A stretch of 64,000 nt of DNA from Caecibacteroides pullorum (GTDB lineage: Bacteria; Bacteroidota; Bacteroidia; Bacteroidales; Bacteroidaceae). Under the pieces are notes generated by a model, which saw only the letters and a program-made list of their open reading frames with translations, was not told the DNA's origin and searched no databases. Shown here one piece after another: positions 9,076 to 19,415 of this stretch (positions are counted from its first letter, which is position 1; every line of letters begins with the position of its first letter). A program made the translations under genes and the position numbers. The stretch lies in contig NZ_JAAZTS010000013.1 in the NCBI RefSeq assembly GCF_019239235.1, forward strand, positions 1 to 64,000, written 5' to 3'.

Positions 9076-10599
9076 TCAGTGAGAATTAACGGTTTTTAAA
9101 ACCTCTTCGTTTATTTCAACCTTAGAATCACGACGAAGTTGATGCAGCCAACCATCTTCTAAATTACGATAATAATCTGTCCAAATCTGTTGCCCCACAT
9201 CTTCCCAACGTACAGGTCCCTTACGTTTTTCTCCTAAAACGATCCAATAAGGGTAATCTGCCAAAGATTGAGGTTTGTCTTTTTTAAAGATGCGACTGTC
9301 TACAAAGGCATTATCACCAGGAGCAAACAAACCTCTCTCTGCTACGACATTTGCCTGCCCTCCAGTATTCACGCCCAAACGAATAGCTTCCGTCCAGTCT
9401 TCCTGAGGGATTTTTTTAAGAAACTTCCGTACTTGTTTTGCCATACGCTTCGTCTTACAATGTAAAACGATTCCATCGTAACGTTCTTCCGGCCAATTAT
9501 AACGTTTTGCATGCTTCTTAAAGTATTTTGCTATACCAGCTGAATCCGTTTTAACTAAATTACGGATTTCCCGATGCACGATTGCACTACCCAACAAGCT
9601 ATCCCGAAAGAAACACAACTCCCATCTTAAATCAGAACCATCAGCCCCCAAATGAGTATAGGCACAATCTAATACCGATTTTGCAACAAATGCATCCAAC
9701 TGTTTACGAACAGAAGCCGGATAGGTCCTTGCAAACAAAGCAAAATCAACCCCAGTATATGCTTTCCCGTTCAAGGTGAATAAAGTATTAGTACTCTTCC
9801 CCTCTCGCAATAGTTCCTCTACCCCAGACTTATCTGGCATATATCCATAACACTGTTTCAAGGAATCAATTGACGAAAGGAGCAAACGACTGTTTGGCTG
9901 GTTCAGCAACCGTTCCTCCAAACCCTGACGGACTTTCTCTGAATCAAGTTGTTTCTGATATTCCAGCACCTTCACTATATGAATTCCCTGGGGTGTAAAA
10001 AAAGGATTAGACACTTTACCGACCGGTAAGTTAAACACGACTTCTTCAAATTCGACAGGCATCTGCAAAAGAGTTACCCAAAACGTCCCTTTATCTTCAG
10101 AAAAACGATTTACACACTCATCAAACTGTACCTTTCCATCTTTCAATAATTGATACAAAGAGTCCATCTGAGTTTCAATCTCATGAAGCCTCCATGCTGA
10201 AACATTCTGAGGAATATACTTAAATATATGACTTACAAGAGCACGACCTGCATACTTCCGTTTCTGTAAAAGACGAGAATATTCATTAATTAAAGAATCT
10301 GCATGCCCGTTATTCCACAAACATTGTTGTAGCAATCCATGACAATAGGAACTTAAAAGCAAGCGAATATCAGGCACCGTATCCAGTTGATTCTTTTCAG
10401 CAGCCAAGGCCTTAAGCTTGAAATTTATAAACTGCTCCAAACTAGCAGACTCTTCCACATGCTTGGAACAAAAATACCTATATTCAGCTACATCGACAGG
10501 TTTTCCGCCCACGTGCATCAACACTGTATTCGACTGTGCCCGACACCACCCCGACACGACCAAGGCGCACACACACAACCACCAATATTTCAACACCAT
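9076..10599 (-). CDS. Parvulin-type peptidylprolyl isomerase
   Basis: 507-residue exported protein, signal peptide about 1-21 (VSGWCRAQ). A parvulin domain spans about 105-215: ALVSHIFKYIP, then FDECVNRFSEDKG, then a hydrophobic core and the end strand GIHIVKVLEY. The C-terminal half (about 350-480) contains a second, more diverged PPIase-like module beginning RYDGIVLHCKTKR. It is the first of three chaperone genes and is separated from guaB by 119 bp with a hairpin terminator, so the chaperone-ostA-mutL run probably has its own start here. I found no clear TAnnTTTG element. Confidence 0.85.
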   Translation of the reverse strand: MVLKYWWLCVCALVVSGWCRAQSNTVLMHVGGKPVDVAEYRYFCSKHVEESASLEQFINFKLKALAAEKNQLDTVPDIRLLLSSYCHGLLQQCLWNNGHADSLINEYSRLLQKRKYAGRALVSHIFKYIPQNVSAWRLHEIETQMDSLYQLLKDGKVQFDECVNRFSEDKGTFWVTLLQMPVEFEEVVFNLPVGKVSNPFFTPQGIHIVKVLEYQKQLDSEKVRQGLEERLLNQPNSRLLLSSIDSLKQCYGYMPDKSGVEELLREGKSTNTLFTLNGKAYTGVDFALFARTYPASVRKQLDAFVAKSVLDCAYTHLGADGSDLRWELCFFRDSLLGSAIVHREIRNLVKTDSAGIAKYFKKHAKRYNWPEERYDGIVLHCKTKRMAKQVRKFLKKIPQEDWTEAIRLGVNTGGQANVVAERGLFAPGDNAFVDSRIFKKDKPQSLADYPYWIVLGEKRKGPVRWEDVGQQIWTDYYRNLEDGWLHQLRRDSKVEINEEVLKTVNSH

Positions 10600-10635
10600 A
10601 GTTCCTAAATCGTATTCATATATTCATAAAAACAG

Positions 10636-10699
10636 GCACGGACAACACCATACTACAGTCCCTTTTCTAAAAGACCTGCAAAATACGTGTTGTCCGTGC
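10636..10699 (-). terminator. Long-loop hairpin terminator after guaB
   Basis: Perfect 13-bp inverted repeat GCACGGACAACAC (10636-10648) / GTGTTGTCCGTGC (10687-10699). The 38-nt loop can itself form a smaller stem around CTTTTctAAAAG. On the minus strand the second arm is followed by CTGTTTTTAT. It lies 20 bp after the guaB stop and before the chaperone operon, so it most likely ends guaB transcription. Confidence 0.7.
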
Positions 10700-10718
10700 T
10701 TCAAAGTATAATAAACGG

Positions 10719-12242
<1,524 letters not shown>

Positions 12243-12296
12243 TTACATATATCAGCACGCAATAAATTTTCTTTTTTTAAAGCCAAAGACAAAAAA

Positions 12297-14480
12297 TCAA
12301 TTTGCCATTTCAGATATGAATTTGATACGAACCAATCTCACTTCCTCCTCTGTAAAATCGTCACCCAACTCTTCCAAGGCATCGTCAATATTATCTGTTG
12401 TCGATTCTTTGAAATAGTCGTAAATGTCCAGCATGTGATCCTCATCCATAATTTCTTCCAAGAAGTAATCTATGTTCAGTTTGGTACCTGAATAGACAAT
12501 CGCTTCTATTTCATCCAGCAGTTCATCAAATTCAATACCCTTCGACACAGCAATATCGTCAAGCGCAACCTTACGATCGATGGCCTGAATGATAGCAACC
12601 TTCATCTTAGATTTATTAGCGACGGTACGAACACGCAAATCCTCAGGACGTTCTATCTCATTTTCTTCGCAATGACGCTTGATCAATTTACAAAACTCCT
12701 CGCCATATCTCTTTGCCTTTCCAGCACCTACACCCGGAATATTCTGCAGTTCTTCCAGCGTAATAGGATATATCGTTGCCATAGCCTCCAACGAAGGGTC
12801 CTGGAATATTACATAGGGCGGCACTTCCAAATGCTTAGACATTTTTTTACGCAGATCTTTCAACATGGAATACAAAGCAGGATCGACCGCACAGGCACCG
12901 CCTCCTCGAGCAGGTGCTTCTTCTTCCATTTCTTCAAAATCATTGTCTTCTGTTATCTTGAAAGATTTAGGATGCTTAAGAAATTTCTTTCCTTCATCCG
13001 TCACTTTAAGCAAGCCATAGTTTTCTACATCCTTACTCAGGTAACCTGCTATCAAAGCCTGACGGATTACGGCATTCCACGTCTTATCTTCTTCACCCAT
13101 TCCCGAACCGAATACTTCGAGATCTTCATGCAAATGTGCCTGAACTTCCGACGTTTCACGTCCTTGAATGACATCTATAATATAATCTGACTTGAAATTC
13201 TCCTTTACAGCGAGAATAGTTTCAATCACAGTACACAATAAGTCTTGAGCTTCCACTTGTTTTTTAGGATTTAAACAATTGTCACAATTACCACAATTTT
13301 CCTCCGTATATTCTTCGCCAAAATAATGCAATAAGGTCTTGCGACGACATACGGATGACTCAGCATACGCAGCGGTTTCCAGCAGAAGCTGCTTGCCTAT
13401 TTCCTGTTCTGCCACAGGTTTGCCCTGCATAAACTTCTCCAGCTTCTGCAAGTCCTTGTTTGTATAAAATGTGATGCACTGACCTTCACCACCGTCTCTT
13501 CCCGCACGTCCCGTTTCCTGATAATAGCCTTCCAGGCTCTTAGGAATGTCATAATGAATTACGAAGCGTACGTCAGGCTTATCGATACCCATACCAAAAG
13601 CGATAGTAGCTACAATGACATCTATCTTTTCCATCAAAAAGTCATCCTGATTTTGCGAACGGGTAGCAGAATCCATACCAGCATGATACGGACGAGCATT
13701 GATACCATTTGCCTGCAGCACTTCAGCCAATTCTTCCACCTTCTTACGGCTCAGGCAATAAATGATACCAGACTTTTCCGGATTGTTCTTGATGAACTTT
13801 ATAATGTCCTTATCTATATTATTCGTTTTTGGACGTACCTCGTAGTAAAGATTGGGACGATTAAAGGACGACTTGAACACCTTCGCATTGGTCATACCCA
13901 GATTTTTCTGAATGTCATGCTGCACTTTGGGAGTAGCCGTGGCAGTCAGAGCTATCAAAGGAGCTTTTCCAATCTCATTAATAATGGGACGAATACGACG
14001 ATATTCAGGACGGAAGTCGTGCCCCCATTCCGAGATGCAATGTGCTTCGTCTACTGCATAGAACGATATTTTCACCGTTCTCAGAAACTCTACATATTCA
14101 TCTTTCGTCAACGACTCTGGAGCGACATAGAGCAATTTGGTCTTTCCGCTCAGAATATCCGATTTTACTTGATCGATGGCAGTCTTATTGAGAGAAGAAT
14201 TAATGAAGTGCGCTACTCCGTCTTCTTCACTGAAATTGCGCATGGCATCCACCTGATTTTTCATCAACGCAATCAAAGGAGATATGACAATAGCAGTTCC
14301 ATCCATCAGCAATGAAGGCAACTGGTAGCACAACGATTTTCCACCACCGGTGGGCATCAGTACAAAAGTATCGTTACCATCCAGCAGATTTCGGATGATC
14401 GCCTCTTGATTTCCCTTGAATGTATCGAACCCGAAGTATTTCTTCAGTTGGTCTGTCAAATTAATCTTCTTCTCTGCCAT
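12297..14480 (-). CDS. recQ: ATP-dependent DNA helicase RecQ
   Basis: 3'-5' superfamily 2 helicase for recombination and repair. The 727-residue protein has the Walker A motif PTGGGKS (43-49), the DEAH box in VDEAHCISEWGHDFR, and motif VI GRAGRDG. The RQC zinc-binding cysteines follow (CRRKTLLHYF ... CGNCDNC), then a winged helix and an HRDC-like segment (about 530-600, VPPYVIFQDPSLEAMA). The C-terminal tail of about 100 acidic residues goes beyond E. coli RecQ (about 610 residues), a common Bacteroidetes extension. It is monocistronic, with its own promoter upstream. Confidence 0.96.
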   Translation of the reverse strand: MAEKKINLTDQLKKYFGFDTFKGNQEAIIRNLLDGNDTFVLMPTGGGKSLCYQLPSLLMDGTAIVISPLIALMKNQVDAMRNFSEEDGVAHFINSSLNKTAIDQVKSDILSGKTKLLYVAPESLTKDEYVEFLRTVKISFYAVDEAHCISEWGHDFRPEYRRIRPIINEIGKAPLIALTATATPKVQHDIQKNLGMTNAKVFKSSFNRPNLYYEVRPKTNNIDKDIIKFIKNNPEKSGIIYCLSRKKVEELAEVLQANGINARPYHAGMDSATRSQNQDDFLMEKIDVIVATIAFGMGIDKPDVRFVIHYDIPKSLEGYYQETGRAGRDGGEGQCITFYTNKDLQKLEKFMQGKPVAEQEIGKQLLLETAAYAESSVCRRKTLLHYFGEEYTEENCGNCDNCLNPKKQVEAQDLLCTVIETILAVKENFKSDYIIDVIQGRETSEVQAHLHEDLEVFGSGMGEEDKTWNAVIRQALIAGYLSKDVENYGLLKVTDEGKKFLKHPKSFKITEDNDFEEMEEEAPARGGGACAVDPALYSMLKDLRKKMSKHLEVPPYVIFQDPSLEAMATIYPITLEELQNIPGVGAGKAKRYGEEFCKLIKRHCEENEIERPEDLRVRTVANKSKMKVAIIQAIDRKVALDDIAVSKGIEFDELLDEIEAIVYSGTKLNIDYFLEEIMDEDHMLDIYDYFKESTTDNIDDALEELGDDFTEEEVRLVRIKFISEMAN

Positions 14481-14555
14481 GTTTCTAAATTAGAATGTTG
14501 TTTATTACACGTTCTTTTTCTCTCTCCCCTGAAATGTTTCTTTCAAGAGTCCTAA

Positions 14556-14585
14556 CAAAGTTATAAACAACTTCTCAATTTTCAA
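14556..14585 (-). promoter_or_regulatory. recQ promoter
   Basis: On the minus strand TAACTTTG (14563-14556) matches the -7 consensus exactly; a TTG at 14585-14583 lies 19 bp upstream, at the -33 spacing. The ATG of recQ is 76 nt further on, implying a leader of about 65-70 nt. Confidence 0.55.
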
Positions 14586-14651
14586 GCAAAACACATCGAA
14601 TATTTTTAGGAAAAAACACTAAAAACGCTTCTTATGCTTCATTTCATGCTA

Positions 14652-15896
14652 TTAAGCATTCTGCAATCTGGCAATATTGGCCTTTTCCAACTGATGTTTG
14701 GCATAATCCAACGTCACGGTAAAGGTTTCTTTCCGCTCAGAAGGAATCTCAAACATGGCATCCATCATGATGGTCTCGACAATGGAACGCAAACCGCGAG
14801 CACCAAGTTTGTACTCCACAGCCTTGTCCACAATATATTCGAACACGGCATCTTCGAATTCCAACTTCACACCGTCCATCTCAAAGAGTTTGACATACTG
14901 TTTGATGATGGAGTTTTTGGGTTCCGTCAAGATGGAACGCAAGGCAGCACGGTCCAACGGATTCAGATAAGTGAGCACCGGCAGACGACCGATAATTTCC
15001 GGAATCAAGCCAAAGGACTTCAAATCCTGAGGAGCAATATATTGCATCAGATTATTCTTATCAATGGTAGCCGTATTGCGTACAGCACTATAGCCTACAA
15101 CATGGGTATTCAGACGTTGGGCAATTTTCTTCTCGATACCGTCAAACGCTCCGCCACAAATGAAGAGAATATTCTTGGTATTAACCGGTATCATCTTCTG
15201 TTCAGGATGTTTTCGTCCACCCTGGGGAGGTACATTGACTACCGAACCTTCGAGCAACTTCAGCAGCCCCTGCTGTACACCTTCACCACTGACATCACGA
15301 GTAATAGACGGATTGTCTCCCTTACGGGCAATCTTATCAATTTCATCTATAAACACAATACCACGCTCAGCTTCAGCTACATTGTAATCAGCCACCTGAA
15401 GCAAACGGGTCAGAATGCTTTCAATATCCTCACCTACATAGCCAGCTTCGGTCAGTACCGTAGCATCTACAATCGTGAAAGGCACATGCAACAGCTTGGC
15501 AATGGTACGTGCCAACAGTGTTTTACCTGTACCCGTACTGCCCACCATGATGATGTTTGATTTTTCAATCTCCACATCATCACCGCTATCTTTCTGCAAC
15601 AAGCGCTTATAATGATTGTATACAGAAACGGAAAGAAAGCGCTTGGCATCGTCTTGTCCGATGACATATTGATCCAAGAAAGCCTTAATTTCCACAGGTT
15701 TGGGCAGTTCCTTCAGATTTAATTTCTTAGTACCGTCCTTCCGCTTACTTTCCATGGCTTCTTGCGTGATTTCGTAAGCCTGCATGGCACAACTATCACA
15801 GATGAAGCCGTTCATTCCTGTTATCAGAAGTCCGACTTCATCTTCCGTGCGACCACAAAAGCTGCATCTGTTCTTTGTTCTTTTTGAATCAGCCAT
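14652..15896 (-). CDS. clpX: ATP-dependent Clp protease ATP-binding subunit ClpX
   Basis: AAA+ unfoldase that feeds substrates to ClpP. The 414-residue protein begins with the zinc-binding domain (Cys11, Cys14, Cys33, Cys36). The AAA+ module has Walker A GSTGTGKT at about 117-124, Walker B with [11 protein letters not shown], the pore loop GYVGED and the sensor-2 arginine in LGARGLR. Only 2 bp separate it from the clpP stop, so the two are translated from one mRNA. This is the order clpP-clpX seen in most bacteria. Confidence 0.98.
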   Translation of the reverse strand: MADSKRTKNRCSFCGRTEDEVGLLITGMNGFICDSCAMQAYEITQEAMESKRKDGTKKLNLKELPKPVEIKAFLDQYVIGQDDAKRFLSVSVYNHYKRLLQKDSGDDVEIEKSNIIMVGSTGTGKTLLARTIAKLLHVPFTIVDATVLTEAGYVGEDIESILTRLLQVADYNVAEAERGIVFIDEIDKIARKGDNPSITRDVSGEGVQQGLLKLLEGSVVNVPPQGGRKHPEQKMIPVNTKNILFICGGAFDGIEKKIAQRLNTHVVGYSAVRNTATIDKNNLMQYIAPQDLKSFGLIPEIIGRLPVLTYLNPLDRAALRSILTEPKNSIIKQYVKLFEMDGVKLEFEDAVFEYIVDKAVEYKLGARGLRSIVETIMMDAMFEIPSERKETFTVTLDYAKHQLEKANIARLQNA

Positions 15897-15898
15897 AT

Positions 15899-16561
15899 TT
15901 ATTTCTTAATCAACACTTCATCTACCATACCATACTCTTTAGCTTCCTGCGCAGTCATCCAATAATCACGATCGGAATCAGCCCATACCTTATCAAAGGG
16001 TGTATGTGAATGGTCGGCTATGATCGTATAGAGTTCTTTCTTCAATTTCTGAATTTCACGAGCTGTAATTTCGATATCCGAAGCCTGTCCCTGTGCTCCT
16101 CCCATCGGCTGATGAATCATGACACGCGAATGAGTCAGAGCAGAGCGTTTACCTTCAGCCCCAGCCACCAACAATACAGCCGCCATACTGGCTGCCATAC
16201 CCGTACAAATAGTAGCAACATCACTGCTGATAAACTGCATCGTATCGTAGATACCCAGACCGGCATATACTGAACCGCCCGGTGAATTAATATAGATAGA
16301 GATATCCTTACCCGGGTCTACCGAATCCAGGTAAAGCAACTGCGCCTGGAGGGTATTAGCCGTATAATCGTCGATCTGAGTACCCAAAAAGATAATGCGA
16401 TCCATCATCAGACGGGAGAACACATCGAGCTGGGTAACATTCAGCTGACGTTCCTCCAAGATATAGGGATTCAAATAACCGGCCTGCGACTTGATCACAT
16501 CGTCCAATACAAGGCTGTTCATTCCCAAATGCTTGGTGGCATACTTTCTAAAATCATCCAT
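15899..16561 (-). CDS. clpP: ATP-dependent Clp protease proteolytic subunit ClpP
   Basis: Serine peptidase that forms the 14-mer degradation chamber. The 220-residue protein shows the nucleophile Ser125 in GMAASMA, the catalytic His150 in HSRVMIHQP, and the downstream Asp region near DRDYWM. An N-terminal extension of about 20-25 residues before the mature core is probably a propeptide. It is upstream of clpX in the same operon and follows the trigger-factor gene, the usual chaperone-protease neighbourhood. A strong terminator at 16625-16664 separates it from tig, so clpPX must have its own promoter; only a weak TTTCTTTG candidate is visible. Confidence 0.97.
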   Translation of the reverse strand: MDDFRKYATKHLGMNSLVLDDVIKSQAGYLNPYILEERQLNVTQLDVFSRLMMDRIIFLGTQIDDYTANTLQAQLLYLDSVDPGKDISIYINSPGGSVYAGLGIYDTMQFISSDVATICTGMAASMAAVLLVAGAEGKRSALTHSRVMIHQPMGGAQGQASDIEITAREIQKLKKELYTIIADHSHTPFDKVWADSDRDYWMTAQEAKEYGMVDEVLIKK

Positions 16562-16624
16562 AATCTTTCTTACTTAATTAAATGCGGGTGCAAAGAAACA
16601 AAAAAGAATAGAGAGACACAAAAA

Positions 16625-16664
16625 AATCGGGGATGTTTGAAAAGTTTTTCAAACATCCCCGATT
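16625..16664 (-). terminator. Terminator after the trigger-factor gene
   Basis: A nearly 19-bp perfect inverted repeat, left arm 16625-16643 and right arm 16646-16664, with core GGGGATGTTTG / CAAACATCCCC. On the minus strand the stem ends in a run of T (A-run 16615-16626 on plus). It lies 21 bp past the tig stop and is among the strongest intrinsic terminators in the window. Confidence 0.92.
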
Positions 16665-16685
16665 ATAACAATGATAAGTCAAATC

Positions 16686-18041
16686 TTATTCGAACATTTT
16701 ATTGAAATCGGCAGCCGAGATACTCTTATGCTCCAACGTAACCTGAGGCTTCACAGCAGCTACCAGCTTCGTCTCTACCACGCGGTTTACAAGACCTTCA
16801 ATGCTTTCTTTCTTTTTCAGCATTTCCTTGGCATAGTTATTCAACAGGTCTTCAGGAACATTCAACATGCCATACATAGCAAACTGTGCACGAGTTGATT
16901 CCTTGGCCATGTTGGTAATATCATCCTGCTCAACCTTAATATCGTTAGCCTTTACCAGCTGTTCCTTAATCAGATGCCAAGTCAGCTCTTCGATACTCTT
17001 GTCGTAGTTTTCCTCCACGAACTTCTCGCCCTTATCAGCGTTGTTAGCCAGCATCACGCGCTTCAGCAATGCATCAGGGAATTCCAGCTTGCCAACTTTC
17101 TCCATCATTACCTTACGCAGGTCGATGAGGAACTTATAATCGCTATCGGCTACAAACTGCTTGGCAATTGCTTCTTTTACTTTAGCACGGAATTCTTCTT
17201 CCGTCTTCACTACGCCTTCGCCAAATACCTGATCAAAGATTTCCTGGTTCAAGTCGCCAGGGACAAAACGAGTGATTTCTTCTACCTGATAGCTGAAGTT
17301 GGATTTCACCTCGGCAGCGGCTTCTTTGTCGATCTTCAGCAACGAAGCCAATTCGGCAGGATTACCATCCCAGGCTGTGTGCGGGTTGAATACGAGCACG
17401 TCATTCACCTTCGCATTGGCAAAGATAGCCTTCTGCTCGTCGTTCTTCATATAAGAAGGCATCATCACGGCACCTTCTACCTGAATGCCGCCTTCCTTCG
17501 TGTTACCCTGCTCGTCAAGTTCTGCCAACAGACCCTTCAGCATATCGTTGTCTGCATATACATCTACCTTGTCATACTTGCCGTTACGCTGTGTGTAAGA
17601 CTTCACCTGATTGTCCACCATTTCGTCGGTAACCTCGATGTCATAGTAGTCTACCTTGTCGGCAGCGCTTACTTCAGCCTTGAATTCGGGAGCCAGTGCG
17701 ATATCGAACAGGAATTCGAACTCTTCCTGCGTATCGAAGTCAATGGCGGGCTGCTTGTCCTCGTTGGGCAGCGGCTCACCCAGGATGTTCACCTTATTGT
17801 CTTGTATATACTTGTATACAGTTTCAGAAAGCAACTTGTTCACTTCCTCAGCCAATGCCGACTTGCCATACATCTTCTTCACGAGGCTCATCGGAACCAT
17901 ACCTTTACGGAAACCGGGCATCTGAGCTTTCTGACGGAAAGACTTCAGAGCCTTGTCTACCTTCTCCTGGTAGTCAGCTTTCTCAAGCTTTACGGTAAGC
18001 AGTGCGCTCACCTTGTCAATGTTTTGCAATGAAACGTTCAT
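16686..18041 (-). CDS. tig: Trigger factor
   Basis: Ribosome-associated chaperone/peptidylprolyl isomerase that binds nascent chains. The 451-residue protein has the N-terminal ribosome-binding domain with the variant signature PGFRKGMVP near residue 40, matching the family GFRxGxxP motif. A diverged PPIase-like middle domain follows (about 150-250), then a long helical C-terminal arm domain. Its place before clpP-clpX is the conserved tig-clpP-clpX order. The PPIase part is poorly conserved compared with E. coli, which is normal for Bacteroidetes. It has the best promoter in the window and a strong terminator. Confidence 0.95.
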   Translation of the reverse strand: MNVSLQNIDKVSALLTVKLEKADYQEKVDKALKSFRQKAQMPGFRKGMVPMSLVKKMYGKSALAEEVNKLLSETVYKYIQDNKVNILGEPLPNEDKQPAIDFDTQEEFEFLFDIALAPEFKAEVSAADKVDYYDIEVTDEMVDNQVKSYTQRNGKYDKVDVYADNDMLKGLLAELDEQGNTKEGGIQVEGAVMMPSYMKNDEQKAIFANAKVNDVLVFNPHTAWDGNPAELASLLKIDKEAAAEVKSNFSYQVEEITRFVPGDLNQEIFDQVFGEGVVKTEEEFRAKVKEAIAKQFVADSDYKFLIDLRKVMMEKVGKLEFPDALLKRVMLANNADKGEKFVEENYDKSIEELTWHLIKEQLVKANDIKVEQDDITNMAKESTRAQFAMYGMLNVPEDLLNNYAKEMLKKKESIEGLVNRVVETKLVAAVKPQVTLEHKSISAADFNKMFE

Positions 18042-18097
18042 CGTAACAAATTATTTATTTGATTTATACTATATTCCAAAATCTCAAAATGAGTGCG

Positions 18098-18128
18098 CAA
18101 AATTAGTGTTATTCTTTCAATTATCAAA
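18098..18128 (-). promoter_or_regulatory. tig promoter, full Bacteroides consensus
   Basis: Minus-strand -33 TTTG (18128-18125), 19-bp spacer, -7 TAATTTTG (18105-18098). Both boxes and spacing fit the Bacteroides housekeeping-sigma consensus. The leader to the tig ATG at 18041 would be about 50 nt. Confidence 0.8.
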
Positions 18129-18193
18129 AAAACGGGAAGCAAATTATTTTTAAGAGAGACTTTTCACATCTTCCCCAAACTTACTCCAACCAG

Positions 18194-19138
18194 CTACATT
18201 TCAACCAAATGTCCCAACTGCCCTCTATATTCCGTGATCAAACTATCAAAAACTTCCTGCACTGTAGGAATACTCCGTATCAGATATGCTACTTGCCCGA
18301 TTTCAAGTTCCCCTTCGTCAAGATATCCCTCAAAAATTCCCTTCTTCGCTTTACCGAAGCCTACTATTTCCTTCAGTTCTTCCACAGAAGCGCCTCTATT
18401 TTCAGCCTCTTCCACTCTACGGAAAAATTCGTTCTTAACAAGTCGGGTTGGTACCACCTTCTTCAAAGACAACATCGTATCACCTTCCTGCAAACCGATA
18501 CACAAATTCTTAAATTCTTCGCAAGCCGAGCTCTCTTGGGTAAGGGCAAAGCGGGTACCAATCTGTACGCCCTCTGCTCCCAGCGCAAAAGCAGCCAGCA
18601 TACCGGTTCCCGTACCTATTCCGCCTGCGGCAATTAAAGGTATATCAATGCTTTTCCTTACATGAGGCACAAGCACCATCGTTGTTGTTTCTTCCTTTCC
18701 GTTATGCCCACCAGCCTCAAAACCTTCTGCCACAACAGCATCCACTCCTGCTTCTTGACACTTCTGAGCAAATTTAGTGCTGGATACCACATGGGCTACT
18801 TTTATCCCCGCTCCGTGCAACTTATCCGTCCATATCCTTGGACTTCCGGCAGACGTAAACACCACAGGAACTTTTTCTTCCATAATAACATCCATCATAG
18901 CTTCTGCATGTTTATACAACAAGGGGACATTCACACCGAAAGGTTTGTCAGTCGCAATCCTACATTTTCGGATATGCTCCCTCAGTAAATCAGCATTCAT
19001 CGAACCGGCACCAATGAGTCCCAATCCGCCAGCATTACTGACCGCTGATGCAAGCCGCCAACCACTGCACCACACCATTCCACCCGAAATAATGGGATAT
19101 TGTATCTCAAAAAGCTCTGTAATTCTATTATTCATCAT
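18194..19138 (-). CDS. FabK/nitronate monooxygenase-like FMN protein
   Basis: 314-residue TIM-barrel flavoprotein of the 2-nitropropane dioxygenase family, which includes nitronate monooxygenases and enoyl-ACP reductase II (FabK). Visible signatures are the N-terminal PIISGGMVWCSGWRLASAVS, the phosphate-binding GGHNGKEE segment, and the FMN-binding strands LIAAGGIGTGTG with GAEGVQIGTRFALT. Its length matches FabK (about 315-320). There is no lipid-synthesis neighbour here to decide between a FabK role and nitronate detoxification, so I leave it at family level. It is divergent from the fucosidase gene. Confidence 0.85.
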   Translation of the reverse strand: MMNNRITELFEIQYPIISGGMVWCSGWRLASAVSNAGGLGLIGAGSMNADLLREHIRKCRIATDKPFGVNVPLLYKHAEAMMDVIMEEKVPVVFTSAGSPRIWTDKLHGAGIKVAHVVSSTKFAQKCQEAGVDAVVAEGFEAGGHNGKEETTTMVLVPHVRKSIDIPLIAAGGIGTGTGMLAAFALGAEGVQIGTRFALTQESSACEEFKNLCIGLQEGDTMLSLKKVVPTRLVKNEFFRRVEEAENRGASVEELKEIVGFGKAKKGIFEGYLDEGELEIGQVAYLIRSIPTVQEVFDSLITEYRGQLGHLVEM

Positions 19139-19386
19139 CTATGTTCATTTTAAGCCATTCATATATCAATGGCTAAAAATACGAAGTTTTTTTATTTGAA
19201 GAATGGCATCCACAAAAAATTTGCCAAGCCACCACAAAATTAATATAATCATGAGATTTAAGCCTCTTTTTATTAAATTGAAAAACAGCAAGACCCCCCC
19301 CTTAAATTCCATATCAAGCGAGAAAAAAGACGAAGTAAAAACAGTAAATAGCTCCGATCCTCTAACAGATTTGTATATAAAAGAAT

Positions 19387-19394
19387 TATATTTG
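19387..19394 (+). promoter_or_regulatory. Promoter of the GH95-GH89 pair, -7 TATATTTG
   Basis: Exact TAnnTTTG match 22 bp before the ATG at 19416, predicting a start near 19401 and a 15-nt leader. This spacing also argues against a longer reading frame that would start at 19203. No -33 TTTG at 19-21 bp. Confidence 0.6.
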
Positions 19395-19415
19395 CAAAGA
19401 AAAACAATATTCTCC

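Noticed and set aside
16974..18032. A 352-codon open frame antisense to tig
   Set aside because: Shadow of the tig reading frame; tig has a consensus promoter and terminator on the minus strand.
19203..19415. N-terminal extension of the GH95 fucosidase
   Set aside because: It would place 71 charged residues before a clear signal peptide and would start upstream of the predicted promoter.
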